A DNA stretch of 64,000 bases from Methylotenera_A sp046598525 (GCA_046598525.1 JBKJIJ010000021.1:1-64000); one strand, 5' to 3'; positions 15,913-24,503 are shown, numbered from the stretch's first letter. The notes: generated by a model from the sequence alone, not told the origin. A program made the numbers and translations.

Positions 15913-16551
15913 CTATTGCTTAATCGCACTGGCAAAACTATCAATAATTGGCTGTAATTGTGCGCGATTGAGTTTTAACGATGCCTGATTAACCACCAAG
16001 CGCGAGCTGATATCGCCTACAAACTCTACTGCTTTGAGGTTGTTAGCGCGTAAAGTTCCGCCTGTGCTCACCAAATCCACAATCACATCGGCCAAACCCA
16101 CTAATGGGCCTAACTCCATTGAGCCATAAAGCTTGATTAAATCCACATGCATGCCTTTTGCGGCAAAGTGCTCACGCGCGGTTTTAACGTATTTTGTCAC
16201 CACTTTTAGGCGCGCACCTTGGCGAATACTGGCTTCGTAATCAAAATCATTGCGTACCGCCACCATCATTTTGCATTTGGCAATTTGCAAATCCAGCGGC
16301 TGATACAAGCCCTCACCGCCATGTTCATCCAGCACGTCTTTGCCCGCAATACCTAAATCGGCCGCGCCGTATTGCACATAGGTCGGCACATCGGTTGCGC
16401 GCACAATAATTAAGCGCACGTCATCCCTATTGGTGCCAATAATCAATTTGCGTGAAGATTCAGGGTCTTCTAATGCATGAATGCCCGCCGCCGCCAATAA
16501 TGGTGCGGTTTCTTCAAAAATTCGGCCTTTTGATAATGCGATTGTAATCAA
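15913..16551 (-). CDS. hisG: HisG, ATP phosphoribosyltransferase (short form)
   Basis: At 212 residues this is the short HisG that lacks the C-terminal allosteric domain. It catalyses the first histidine step, joining PRPP and ATP. The start ITIALSKGRIFEE, the middle AADLGIAGKDVLDEHG and the PRPP loop VDLVSTGGTLRANNL are typical. Short HisG enzymes work and are feedback-inhibited only together with HisZ, which is not in this window and must be elsewhere. The gene follows murA with a palindromic repeat between. Confidence 0.96.
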   Translation of the reverse strand: MITIALSKGRIFEETAPLLAAAGIHALEDPESSRKLIIGTNRDDVRLIIVRATDVPTYVQYGAADLGIAGKDVLDEHGGEGLYQPLDLQIAKCKMMVAVRNDFDYEASIRQGARLKVVTKYVKTAREHFAAKGMHVDLIKLYGSMELGPLVGLADVIVDLVSTGGTLRANNLKAVEFVGDISSRLVVNQASLKLNRAQLQPIIDSFASAIKQ

Positions 16552-16576
16552 TTTCTAAATCCTCTTTTAAAAACAG

Positions 16577-16674
16577 AATTTTGGGTTAAACCATATCGCC
16601 CGCAACAATTGAGCTAGTACATTAAGTACAGCGAAATTGTGAGCACTGCGCAAAGCAGCGATTCGCCCAAAAAA
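16577..16674. repeat. Palindromic intergenic element, copy 3
   Basis: The murA-hisG gap carries an inverted repeat with outer arms TTTTGGG and CCCAAAA, inner arms CAACAATT and AATTGTG, and centre GCTAGTAC-ATTAA-GTACAGC. The stretch after the core (GAGCACTGCGCAAAGCAGCG) matches copy 2 base for base at most positions. Confidence 0.72.
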
Positions 16675-16679
16675 TGTTT

Positions 16680-17945
16680 TTAATGCGCGCGGCGCACTTT
16701 TGCGCCTAATTTTGTTAACTTCTCTTCTAAATACTCATAACCACGGTCTAGGTGATAAATACGCTCAATCACGGTTTCGCCTCTGGCTACTAAGCCTGCT
16801 AAAACCAAGCTGGCAGATGCGCGTAAATCGGTTGCCATCACAATTGCGCCGTCTAAATATTCAACGCCTTTTACCAAAGCCGTATTGCCGTCAATGCTAA
16901 TATCGGCGCCTAAGCGCTGCATTTCTTGCACATGCATAAAGCGGTTTTCAAAGATGGTTTCGGTTACTTTGGCTACGCCACTGGCAATGGTATTAAGCGC
17001 CATAAATTGCGCTTGCATATCGGTTGGGAATGCTGGGTGTGGCGCCGTGCGAATATTCACCGCTTTTAAATTGCCATCGCTTTTTACGGTAATACTGGTG
17101 GCATCGCTGGTCACTGTTGCGCCTGCATCACGCAATTTTTCAATCACGGCATCCAGCAAATCAGCGCGCGCATTTAGCAATTTCACTTCGCCGCCTGTCA
17201 TCGCTGCCGCCACCATATAAGTGCCCGCCTCAATACGGTCACACACAATATTATGGCTTGCGCCGTTAAGCTTTTCTACCCCCACAATCGTAATCACATC
17301 GGTGCCTGCACCAGTGATTTTTGCGCCCATTTTAATTAAGCATTCAGCTAAATCAACTACTTCTGGCTCTTTAGCGGCATTTTCTAGCACGGTTGTGCCT
17401 TCTGCCAAACTAGCTGCCATCATTAAGTTTTCGGTGCCGGTTACCGTTACCATATCCATATAATAGCGCGCGCCTTGCAAACGGCGATTAGGCAGGTGCA
17501 AAGTACTAGCTTGAATATAGCCGTGCGTGATATGAATGGCTGCACCCATGGCTTGCAAACCTTTAATATGCAAATCCACAGGGCGTGAGCCAATAGCGCA
17601 ACCGCCTGGCAATGACACACGTGCCGTACCAAAACGCGCCAACAATGGGCCAAGCACCAAGATAGACGCGCGCATGGTTTTCACCATTTCGTAAGTCGCT
17701 TCAAACGATTGAACGTCTGACGCATCTAGGCTGACTTTATCTGCTTCGCGCGCGATTTTTACGCCCATGGTATCTAGCAGCTTAATGGTGGTATCAATAT
17801 CTTTTAGCGCGGCAACACTGCTTAAATGCAATGGTGTTTCGGCTAATAATGAGGCACACAAAATAGGCAAAGCGGCATTTTTGGCGCCAGAAACGATGAC
17901 CTCGCCATTGAGCTTATAACCACCTTCAATGATAAGCTTTTCCAA
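16680..17945 (-). CDS. murA: MurA, UDP-GlcNAc 1-carboxyvinyltransferase
   Basis: The 421-residue enzyme starts peptidoglycan synthesis by transferring enolpyruvate from PEP to UDP-GlcNAc. Lys22 and Asn23 in SGAKNAALPIL and the reactive Cys116 in LPGGCAIGSRPVD are present. The Cys at this position predicts normal fosfomycin sensitivity. It begins two bases after grxD ends and leads into hisG, the standard betaproteobacterial order. Confidence 0.97.
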   Translation of the reverse strand: MEKLIIEGGYKLNGEVIVSGAKNAALPILCASLLAETPLHLSSVAALKDIDTTIKLLDTMGVKIAREADKVSLDASDVQSFEATYEMVKTMRASILVLGPLLARFGTARVSLPGGCAIGSRPVDLHIKGLQAMGAAIHITHGYIQASTLHLPNRRLQGARYYMDMVTVTGTENLMMAASLAEGTTVLENAAKEPEVVDLAECLIKMGAKITGAGTDVITIVGVEKLNGASHNIVCDRIEAGTYMVAAAMTGGEVKLLNARADLLDAVIEKLRDAGATVTSDATSITVKSDGNLKAVNIRTAPHPAFPTDMQAQFMALNTIASGVAKVTETIFENRFMHVQEMQRLGADISIDGNTALVKGVEYLDGAIVMATDLRASASLVLAGLVARGETVIERIYHLDRGYEYLEEKLTKLGAKVRRAH

Positions 17946-17947
17946 AA

Positions 17948-18259
17948 TTAAGCCGTTTCAGCTAACAAAGTTTGCAATTCGCCGCTTTCGTACATGGCGC
18001 GCATAATATCTGAGCCGCCTAAAAATTCGCCATTTACATACAATTGCGGAATCGTTGGCCAGTTGGCGTATTGCTTAATACCTTCGCGAATCGCTTGATC
18101 TTGCAATACATCTACCGCTACATATGGCGCGTTACAAGCATCTAAAATTTGCGTCGCCATATTCGAAAATCCACATTGTGGAAATTTCGGGCTACCTTTC
18201 ATATACAACACCACTTTATTGCTAGTTACTGTTTGTTTAATTTGCGCTTGCGTATCCAT
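17948..18259 (-). CDS. grxD: Monothiol glutaredoxin, CGFS type
   Basis: The 103-residue protein has the monothiol active site CGFS at 29-32, the TIPQLYVNGEFLGGSDI glutathione-binding segment and the length of GrxD. Such proteins carry 2Fe-2S clusters and pair with BolA-type proteins; the gene upstream encodes one, 22 bp away, so the complex partners are co-transcribed. Confidence 0.95.
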   Translation of the reverse strand: MDTQAQIKQTVTSNKVVLYMKGSPKFPQCGFSNMATQILDACNAPYVAVDVLQDQAIREGIKQYANWPTIPQLYVNGEFLGGSDIMRAMYESGELQTLLAETA

Positions 18260-18281
18260 TTACTTCTCCATGCTTAAAATA

Positions 18282-18530
18282 TTAACTATTTGAGGCCACG
18301 GCCCATGCCGTTGGCGTGTAGGTTTTCATTGATAATGCGTGTATTTCGGCGCGCATGCGGTCGCCCAATGCGGCATACACTAATTGATGCTGCTGTATCA
18401 TGCGCTTGCCTTCAAAAGCAGGGCTAACAATCACCGCTTCAAAGTGTGTGCCATCGTCGCCCAACACTTTAATGTAAGAGCAATCTAAATTTTGCGTAAT
18501 ATAACTTTCTAACTGTGCAGCGCTTAACAA
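18282..18530 (-). CDS. ibaG: BolA/IbaG family iron-sulfur regulator
   Basis: The 82-residue protein is a BolA-fold member of the IbaG/YrbA type: DGTHFEAVIVSPAFEGKRMIQQHQLVYAALGDRM contains the conserved His and the nucleic-acid-binding-like helix-turn. IbaG genes are typically located between mla and murA, exactly as here. It probably binds a shared 2Fe-2S cluster with the monothiol glutaredoxin downstream. Confidence 0.92.
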   Translation of the reverse strand: MLSAAQLESYITQNLDCSYIKVLGDDGTHFEAVIVSPAFEGKRMIQQHQLVYAALGDRMRAEIHALSMKTYTPTAWAVASNS

Positions 18531-18561
18531 ACTTATTCACCCTTTAATAAACTATTTAAAT

Positions 18562-19350
18562 TTAAGCTCTTAACTTATAGCCGGATTTTAACATTTTTAA
18601 TGCAAGCCATGCTAACCCCAATAAAAAGGCCAGCACCACCACAAAACTTAACCATGGTGAAATATCGCTTTGGCCAAAAAATCCATATCTAAAGCCATCA
18701 ATCATATAAAAGAACGGATTGAATTTTGAAACCGCCTGCCAAAATGGCGGCAAAGAATGGATTGAGTAAAACACGCCCGATAAAAACGTCAGCGGCATAA
18801 TCACAAAGTTTTGAAATGCGGCCATCTGATCAAATTTATCTGACCAAATACCGGCAATAATGCCAAAAGTGCCTAGAAGTGCGCTGCCCAATAAGGCAAA
18901 TATAAATATCCATAATGGGTGCACAATAGACAAATCGACAAACCAAATCGCTACCAAATAAATGCTTAACCCAACCAAAAAGCCGCGAATAATGGCGGCG
19001 GCTAAAAACGCAATAAAAAACTGCGCGTAGCTGATTGGCGTTAACAATACAAACACAATACTGCCCATAATTTTAGATTGCACCAAGCTGGATGAGCTAT
19101 TGGCAAATGCGTTTTGCAATAGCGACATCATAATCAGGCCGGGGATTAAAAACGCTTTGTATGGTACACCTTCATACACTTGCACATGGTTTTCTAGCAC
19201 ATGCGAAAAGATTAATAAATACAGCAATGATGTAAGCACAGGCGATGCAACGGTTTGAAACGCCACGCGCCAAAAACGAAAGAGTTCTTTTTTAAATAGC
19301 GTGTAAGTACCGCGCCATTGCGGTGAAATTAAGTCGTCAATTATATTCAT
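18562..19350 (-). CDS. ABC-2 type transporter permease (YadH-like)
   Basis: The 262-residue protein has six hydrophobic segments and the ABC-2 permease signature in the middle (FQNFVIMPLTFLSGVFYSIHSLPPFWQ). It forms an exporter with the ATPase whose gene overlaps its start by four bases. YadGH-type systems have no settled substrate; lipid or polysaccharide export is the usual suggestion. The position between mlaB and ibaG is common in Betaproteobacteria. Confidence 0.92.
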   Translation of the reverse strand: MNIIDDLISPQWRGTYTLFKKELFRFWRVAFQTVASPVLTSLLYLLIFSHVLENHVQVYEGVPYKAFLIPGLIMMSLLQNAFANSSSSLVQSKIMGSIVFVLLTPISYAQFFIAFLAAAIIRGFLVGLSIYLVAIWFVDLSIVHPLWIFIFALLGSALLGTFGIIAGIWSDKFDQMAAFQNFVIMPLTFLSGVFYSIHSLPPFWQAVSKFNPFFYMIDGFRYGFFGQSDISPWLSFVVVLAFLLGLAWLALKMLKSGYKLRA

Positions 19351-20300
19351 AGCTCGCCTGCTTTTGGCGCTGAATGCTGAATTGAATTCTCACCGACTAA
19401 TGACATAAATACATCTTCCAAATCCGCTTCAATTAATTGCATATCTTGCACAGTCACATTGGCTTTACGCAATTCGCTTAAGGCATATTCAATCTGATTT
19501 AGCTCAGTTAATGCTAAGGTAAAGATGCCATTTTCGCCATTTTTAAGCATCGGCAACAAAGTACTTGGCAAGTTGGCTTGGCCCAAAGTTAAGCGTAAAT
19601 TTTTACCCGGCAATTTGCTGAGTAAATTGGCAGTGGTATCAAGCGCCACAATTTCGCCCTGCTTCATCATCGCCACGCGTTCGCACAGCGCTTCGGCTTC
19701 TTCTAAATAATGCGTAGTTAAAATAATGGTATGGCCATCATTATTAAGCTTTTTGATAAACGCCCATAGCATTTGGCGCAACTCAACATCCACGCCTGCG
19801 GTTGGCTCGTCTAATACAATCACAGGTGGCTTGTGCACCAAGGCCTGCGCGATTAATGCGCGCCGTTTCATGCCGCCAGATAGTTTGCGCATATTGGTGT
19901 GCGCTTTATCCGTTAAGCCTAAGTTTTCAATCACTTCATCTACCCAAGCATCGTTTTCGCGACCGCGACCAAAATAGCCAGCCTGAAAACGCAACATTTC
20001 GCGCACATTGAAAAAGGGGTCAAATACCAGCTCTTGCGGTACCACGCCTAATGACATGCGCGCGGCTTGATACGCATTAATCACATCATGCCCCATGATG
20101 GATACTTGGCCATAAGTTGGCTTAAGCAAGCCTCCCAAAATATTAATCAATGTGGATTTACCTGCGCCATTTGGCCCAAGCAGGCCAAAAAATTCACCTT
20201 GTTCAATGGTTAAATCAATGCCTTTTAAGGCATGCAATTCACCAAAACGTTTGTGAACTTTTTCAATCTTTACGGCTGGTGTTGATTTGTTGTCTGTCAT
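19347..20300 (-). CDS. ABC transporter ATP-binding protein (YadG-like)
   Basis: The 317-residue ATPase has Walker A GPNGAGKST near residue 40, the Q-loop in GVVPQELVFDPFF, the signature LSGGMKRR and Walker B VIVLDEPTAGVD, then the switch His in TTHYLEEAEAL. A C-terminal extension of about 90 residues is typical of ABC-2 drug/polysaccharide exporters. It pairs with the downstream overlapping permease gene. Confidence 0.93.
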   Translation of the reverse strand: MTDNKSTPAVKIEKVHKRFGELHALKGIDLTIEQGEFFGLLGPNGAGKSTLINILGGLLKPTYGQVSIMGHDVINAYQAARMSLGVVPQELVFDPFFNVREMLRFQAGYFGRGRENDAWVDEVIENLGLTDKAHTNMRKLSGGMKRRALIAQALVHKPPVIVLDEPTAGVDVELRQMLWAFIKKLNNDGHTIILTTHYLEEAEALCERVAMMKQGEIVALDTTANLLSKLPGKNLRLTLGQANLPSTLLPMLKNGENGIFTLALTELNQIEYALSELRKANVTVQDMQLIEADLEDVFMSLVGENSIQHSAPKAGEL

Positions 20301-20322
20301 TTTCTAATCGCTATAAATACGA

Positions 20323-20345
20323 AACCCCATCATTTAGATGGGGTT
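20323..20345 (-). terminator. Hairpin between mlaB and the ABC-2 exporter genes
   Basis: The perfect 9-bp stem AACCCCATC/GATGGGGTT has a five-base loop. On the minus strand it is followed by TTCGTATTTAT, not a clean T run, so it may only partly stop transcription after mlaFEDCB. Confidence 0.5.
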
Positions 20346-20378
20346 AAGTTAATCAATTACACTATAAATAGCTAAAAA

Positions 20379-20660
20379 TTAGCCAATTAATTCGGCCACA
20401 TCATAAAGCTGCACTAAGCTGGTTAAATTTTCGGGCAGATTCACAAATATTAAGGTCTGGTTTTCTTTAGCGGCGCGGCGCTTCCATTCTAAAATCAAAC
20501 TCACCGCCGTCGTGTCAATGTCTTCAACATCCGCAAAATCAACGCTTGTATTTTCAACAATGTTAAATGCTTGACTGGCTTTTAAAATATCACCTGCGCT
20601 GCTATTTACAACGTCGCCGCTTAATATCCAACGGTTATTGCTCTGAGTAATTTGCGCCAT
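20379..20660 (-). CDS. mlaB: MlaB-like STAS domain protein
   Basis: The 93-residue STAS-domain protein belongs to the Mla phospholipid transport ATPase complex, where MlaB binds MlaF and stabilises the transporter. The FADVEDIDTTAVSLILEWKRRA stretch matches the STAS core; the site usually holding Ser/Thr reads DTTAVSL. It is the last gene of mlaFEDCB, 18 bp after mlaC. Confidence 0.88.
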   Translation of the reverse strand: MAQITQSNNRWILSGDVVNSSAGDILKASQAFNIVENTSVDFADVEDIDTTAVSLILEWKRRAAKENQTLIFVNLPENLTSLVQLYDVAELIG

Positions 20661-20678
20661 TTATAGTTTCAATAATAA

Positions 20679-21293
20679 TTATGCTTTTGCCGCGCTATTT
20701 TTTTCAGCTAGCTTTTTAATCAAGCTATCTAAACCATTTTGGCGAATTTCTTGCGTAAATTGGCCGCGATAATTAGTTACCAAGCTCACACCTTCAATCA
20801 CAATGTCATACACTTTCCAGTTATCCGCTTGTTTTTCAAGCGCATAATCAACCGCAATTGGCTGGCCACCCGGCTGCAAAATAACCGTTTTTACAGCCGC
20901 TGTATTAGCACCATCGGCCAAACGTAAAGGTTTGTATTCAATGGTTTGATTTTTAAATTTTGATAATGCCGTTGCATAAGTGCGCAATAACAATGTGCGA
21001 AACTCAGTTTGAAAAGCTGCTTTTTGATCTGGCGTTGCTTTCGTCCAGTTTTTACCTAGCACCAAGCGTGAAACGCGGTCAAAATTAAAGTTTGGCAGAA
21101 TTTTTTCCTCTGCTAATGCAAAAATCTTATCCTGATTACCGGCTTGAATGTCTTTATCGTTTTTAACGATTGCCATCACATCTTCAGCCGTGCGTTTTAC
21201 CAACGCATCTGGTGATTCTGCCGCAAGTGCGCCTGCAGTAAAGCAAAGCATAGTGCCCGCTAATAATAATTGCTTAAAGTTTGTCTTAATCAT
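20679..21293 (-). CDS. mlaC: MlaC, periplasmic phospholipid carrier
   Basis: The 204-residue protein has a signal peptide (KQLLLAGTMLCFTAGALA, cleavage near residue 24) and the MlaC/Ttg2D domain with FNFDRVSRLVLGKNW and FRTLLLRTYATALSKF. It ferries phospholipids between the outer-membrane MlaA complex and the MlaFEDB transporter. It lies between mlaD and mlaB, 27 bp after mlaD. Confidence 0.94.
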   Translation of the reverse strand: MIKTNFKQLLLAGTMLCFTAGALAAESPDALVKRTAEDVMAIVKNDKDIQAGNQDKIFALAEEKILPNFNFDRVSRLVLGKNWTKATPDQKAAFQTEFRTLLLRTYATALSKFKNQTIEYKPLRLADGANTAAVKTVILQPGGQPIAVDYALEKQADNWKVYDIVIEGVSLVTNYRGQFTQEIRQNGLDSLIKKLAEKNSAAKA

Positions 21294-21320
21294 GTATTTA
21301 TCCTAATGTTAGCAACGCGC

Positions 21321-21887
21321 TTAAGGCGCTGCTGGTTGTGTTATTGCATCTAATGGGTTAGCACCTAACGCTTCATCTGCCGATTTGGTTGATGGTGATT
21401 CTGTTTTAGTGGCGGCATCAGCTGGCGCTTCTGAGGCTTTATTGTACAAAAACTGGCTAATCATTTTTTCTAAAACCACAGCATCTTGCGTTTGTAAGAT
21501 TTTGTCACCATTGGCTAGGCTTGTTTCATCACCACCCGCCTCTAAGCCAATGTATTGCTCACCCAGCAAGCCAGCCGTGTAAATATTGGCAAACGTATCT
21601 TTAGGGAAAGCATAACGTTTATCAATACTTAAACTGACAACTGCTTCAAAGCTTTCAGCATCAAATTTAATGTCACTAACGCGCCCAACCACTACACCGG
21701 CACTTTTAACAGGGGCGCGTGGTTTTAAGCCGCCAATATTTTCAAAATTAGCGCTAACTGTATAGGTTTCGCCAATACTGCTGGTGGTTAGGTTGCCCAC
21801 TTTCATGGCAAGGCCTAATAACGCGGCCAAGCCTAAAGCCACAAAAATACCTACCCATAAATCTATTGTTGTTCTTTCCATTGCCAT
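21321..21887 (-). CDS. mlaD: MlaD, MCE-domain subunit
   Basis: This 188-residue protein has one N-terminal helix (LWVGIFVALGLAALLGLAMKVG) and a single MCE domain (about 40-145, with GGLKPRAPVKSAGVVVGRVSDI and YTAGLLGEQYIGLEAGG). The tail from 150 is Ala/Thr/Ser-rich. MlaD forms a periplasmic hexamer that binds phospholipid. It is 12 bp after mlaE. Confidence 0.95.
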   Translation of the reverse strand: MAMERTTIDLWVGIFVALGLAALLGLAMKVGNLTTSSIGETYTVSANFENIGGLKPRAPVKSAGVVVGRVSDIKFDAESFEAVVSLSIDKRYAFPKDTFANIYTAGLLGEQYIGLEAGGDETSLANGDKILQTQDAVVLEKMISQFLYNKASEAPADAATKTESPSTKSADEALGANPLDAITQPAAP

Positions 21888-21899
21888 ACTCCTAACGCC

Positions 21900-22706
21900 T
21901 TACAAGCTAATCATAAACGAGGTTAATACAAAATCTAGCCCTAAAATCGCTAGCGACGAAGTGACTACAGTGCGCGTGGTTGCACGGCTTACGCCTTCTG
22001 CTGTTGGCGGCGCATCATAGCCTTCAAACAAGGCAATCATGGTACAAGCCACGCCAAACACCACACTTTTTATCACGCCATTCACAATATCTAAGCGCCA
22101 ATCCACATTGGCCTGCATTTGCGACCAAAATGCGCCAGCATCTACGCCAATTAACGGCACCGCCACCATATAACCACCCAAAATGCCGACCATTGAAAAC
22201 AGCGCCGCCAACACCGGCATGGCAATAACACCCGCCCAAAAACGTGGTGCAATAACGCGTGCAATGGGGCTAACCGCCATCATTTCCATGGCGGCTAGTT
22301 GCTCAGTGGCTTTCATTAATCCGATTTCGGCGGTAATGGCAGTGCCCGCGCGGCCAGCAAACAATAATGCGGTAACCACAGGGCCAAGCTCGCGGATTAA
22401 CGATAAGGCCACCAATACGCCAATGGCTTCTGATGAGCCGTATTTTTGCAAGGTGTAATAGCCTTGCAACGCTAATACCATGCCCACAAAAAAGGCCGAT
22501 ACTAAGACAATAATAAGGGACATTACGCCGGTAAAATATACTTCGCGTATGGTTAGATGAAAGCGGCGAAAGCTTTCGCCAGAATACATTAGCGTTAGCC
22601 CGAATAAGCGCGCGCCAGCACCTAAGCGCCAAACGCGATCGCTAAAGCTATGGCCAATATTGCGTAAAAAGCGTGTCAAACTGACTAAAATACTAGAACG
22701 CATCAT
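21900..22706 (-). CDS. mlaE: MlaE, permease of the Mla transporter
   Basis: The 268-residue integral membrane protein has the MlaE/Ttg2B domain, including FFVGMVLALQGYYTLQKYGSSEAIGVLVALSLIRELGPV and GRAGTAITAEIGLMKATEQLAAMEMM. It overlaps mlaF by four bases, so ATPase and permease are translationally coupled. An N-terminal stretch of about 20 residues precedes the usual family start. Confidence 0.95.
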   Translation of the reverse strand: MMRSSILVSLTRFLRNIGHSFSDRVWRLGAGARLFGLTLMYSGESFRRFHLTIREVYFTGVMSLIIVLVSAFFVGMVLALQGYYTLQKYGSSEAIGVLVALSLIRELGPVVTALLFAGRAGTAITAEIGLMKATEQLAAMEMMAVSPIARVIAPRFWAGVIAMPVLAALFSMVGILGGYMVAVPLIGVDAGAFWSQMQANVDWRLDIVNGVIKSVVFGVACTMIALFEGYDAPPTAEGVSRATTRTVVTSSLAILGLDFVLTSFMISL

Positions 22707-23536
22707 GCGCCTCGCCTTGTCTGTTCAAAACCCAATAAATCTTGTGCATAATCGTCGGCTGCATAATGAAAAGGCACAGGGCCATCTTTTTCGCCATGCA
22801 CAAATTGATGCACAAACGGCAAGGTGGAATTGCGTAAATCGTCTGGCGTGCCTTCTGCCGCTACCACACCATTGGCCACAAAATACACATAATCGGCAAT
22901 TGTAAATGTTTCTTTTACGTCATGCGAAACGATAATTGAAGTGGCGCCTAAAGCATCATTTAAGGTGCGAATCAAATCGCAGATAACACCCATCGAAATA
23001 GGATCTAAGCCTGCAAACGGCTCATCATACATAATAATATCGGGATCTAATGCAATAGCGCGCGCCAATGACACGCGGCGCGCCATACCGCCAGATAACT
23101 CAGTCGGCATTAGTTTATGTGCGCCTCTTAAACCAACCGCATTAAGCTTCATTAACACCAAATCGTGAATCATGCTTTCGGGTAAATTGGTGTGCTCGCG
23201 TAACGGAAAGGCCACGTTTTCATACACCGATAAATCGGTAAACAAAGCGCCTTGTTGAAACAACATACCCATTTTTCGGCGTAACTGGTAGATACCATCG
23301 CGCGTTTGCTTGTGCACCACTTGGCCTTCAACGCGCGCCTCGCCCTTGCTAGGCTTTAGTTGCCCGCCAATTAAACGCAATAATGTGGTTTTGCCAGTGC
23401 CGCTACCGCCCATAATGGCGATTACCTTACCGCGCGGAAACACCATATTGATGCCCTGATGCAGCATGCGGCCTTTATAGCCAAAAGAAAGATTATCAAT
23501 CTCTACAATATTTTGTGAGGCTTTGTTTAAAGTCAT
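22703..23536 (-). CDS. mlaF: MlaF, ATPase of the Mla transporter
   Basis: The 277-residue ABC ATPase has Walker A GGSGTGKTT, signature LSGGMARR, Walker B IIMYDEPFAGLDP and switch region IIVSHDVKETF. It powers phospholipid movement through MlaE and is the first gene of mlaFEDCB. An N-terminal MTLNKASQNI extension precedes the first strand. Confidence 0.95.
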   Translation of the reverse strand: MTLNKASQNIVEIDNLSFGYKGRMLHQGINMVFPRGKVIAIMGGSGTGKTTLLRLIGGQLKPSKGEARVEGQVVHKQTRDGIYQLRRKMGMLFQQGALFTDLSVYENVAFPLREHTNLPESMIHDLVLMKLNAVGLRGAHKLMPTELSGGMARRVSLARAIALDPDIIMYDEPFAGLDPISMGVICDLIRTLNDALGATSIIVSHDVKETFTIADYVYFVANGVVAAEGTPDDLRNSTLPFVHQFVHGEKDGPVPFHYAADDYAQDLLGFEQTRRGA

Positions 23537-23614
23537 TCGTTATACTTTTTCATTTTCATGACACTTTAAAGCAAATCGCATAACTAGCAAAACTTTATAT
23601 GTATGTTACAAAAC

Positions 23615-23639
23615 AAAAAGCCCGCATTAAGCGGGCTTT
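23615..23639 (-). terminator. Terminator of the pilin-like gene
   Basis: The stem AAAGCCCGC/GCGGGCTTT has the loop ATTAA, and on the minus strand TTTTTG follows. It lies 19 bp after the pilin stop and isolates that gene from mlaF. Confidence 0.88.
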
Positions 23640-23657
23640 GAATTTTTAACTAGTTAT

Positions 23658-24302
23658 TTAGAAGGCCATGCACACATTAAATACACTAGCGTCCAACACT
23701 GTTGCATTTTCGTCCCAACCTGCAACAGCTGAATATACTCTTAAAGACCCAGTAGCAGTATTGCTGTCATCAAGAGTTGTATCAAGTTGCTTTGCAAACT
23801 TACCCAAAATTCCCGCCGAACAAATAACATAAGCACCACTCAAAGGCGTAGGCAACACAGGAATATTTGTTGCTCCAGCAATACTTTGAACACCGATTCG
23901 TCCACCGTCTGCATTAGTTGGGTAGTAACCACCTGCGCCCACTACAGTTGGTCCAGGCGCAAGGCCTGCCAAGCGAACATGCTGCCAAAGAATGGCAGAC
24001 TCATCGCCTATAGTTACTGAATTCCAGTTGCCACCAATAACACCGTTTCCCGCGCCTGTTGCAGCTTGGTTGGCAGCTGCTCCCAAATGCGCTACAGCAG
24101 CAAGATCGTCACCTGGCAGCGCTCTATATTTATCTTGGTATCCGTAAATATAAACTTGTACATTTTGAAAATCCCGCGCCATGTTTTTAACCTTAGCACT
24201 GTTAATCAGCTCTTGACCTCTAAGCACGCCGCCTAGTAGTAAACCGATAATCACCAAAACAATTGCTAGTTCAATTAGGGTAAAACCTGATTGTTTATTC
24301 AT
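23658..24302 (-). CDS. Type IV pilin-like protein (prepilin N-methylation domain)
   Basis: Started at ATG 24302 the protein has 214 residues, with the short leader MNKQSG, the prepilin peptidase site G^FTLIE and the hydrophobic helix LAIVLVIIGLLLGG. The globular part is Gly/Ala-rich and has two cysteines, in VICSAG and near the end in NVCMAF, that could form the pilin D-loop. A longer frame to 24374 exists but would begin before the predicted transcription start; AAGGA lies ahead of 24302. The gene stands alone between a sigma-54 promoter and a terminator. Major pilin, minor pilin or pseudopilin cannot be told apart from sequence; the lone, strongly signalled gene favours a structural pilin. 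Confidence 0.88.
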   Translation of the reverse strand: MNKQSGFTLIELAIVLVIIGLLLGGVLRGQELINSAKVKNMARDFQNVQVYIYGYQDKYRALPGDDLAAVAHLGAAANQAATGAGNGVIGGNWNSVTIGDESAILWQHVRLAGLAPGPTVVGAGGYYPTNADGGRIGVQSIAGATNIPVLPTPLSGAYVICSAGILGKFAKQLDTTLDDSNTATGSLRVYSAVAGWDENATVLDASVFNVCMAF

Positions 24303-24369
24303 TTTTTGTGTCCTTAACCTAATATAATTGTGTGAATTATAAAGTTTCATCACATTTTTTAACATTTGA

Positions 24370-24385
24370 TGCAAGCAACATGCCA
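24370..24385 (-). promoter_or_regulatory. Sigma-54 (RpoN) promoter of the pilin-like gene
   Basis: On the minus strand TGGCATG-TTGC-TTGCA has the GG and GC doublets at exact -24/-12 spacing and matches the consensus TGGCACG-N4-TTGCA at all but one of the defined bases. It lies about 70 bp before the ATG. Pilin genes in proteobacteria are commonly RpoN/PilR dependent, and pilSR are in this window. Confidence 0.8.
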
Positions 24386-24487
24386 GATTGAAAATTAGTC
24401 AAAACGGCTTATTTACTGGCTATTTCAATCACTTTCAGCTAAATTTAGCGTTCAAAATAAAAGCTTGTGTTGATAAATCGTCATACA

Positions 24488-24503
24488 TGACATATTTTTG
24501 ACA
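24488..24503 (-). promoter_or_regulatory. Possible PilR upstream activating site
   Basis: About 110 bp upstream of the sigma-54 promoter the minus strand reads TGTC-7 bp-TGTC, immediately followed by the palindrome TCATGTATGA. TGTC repeats at enhancer distance resemble PilR sites described in Pseudomonas. This is a motif-level inference. The rest of the 325-bp gap between the pilin and the kinase gene shows nothing else clear. Confidence 0.35.

Noticed and set aside
22024..22239. Gly/Cys-rich small frame inside mlaE
   Set aside because: It is a shadow of the hydrophobic mlaE coding sequence in another frame.
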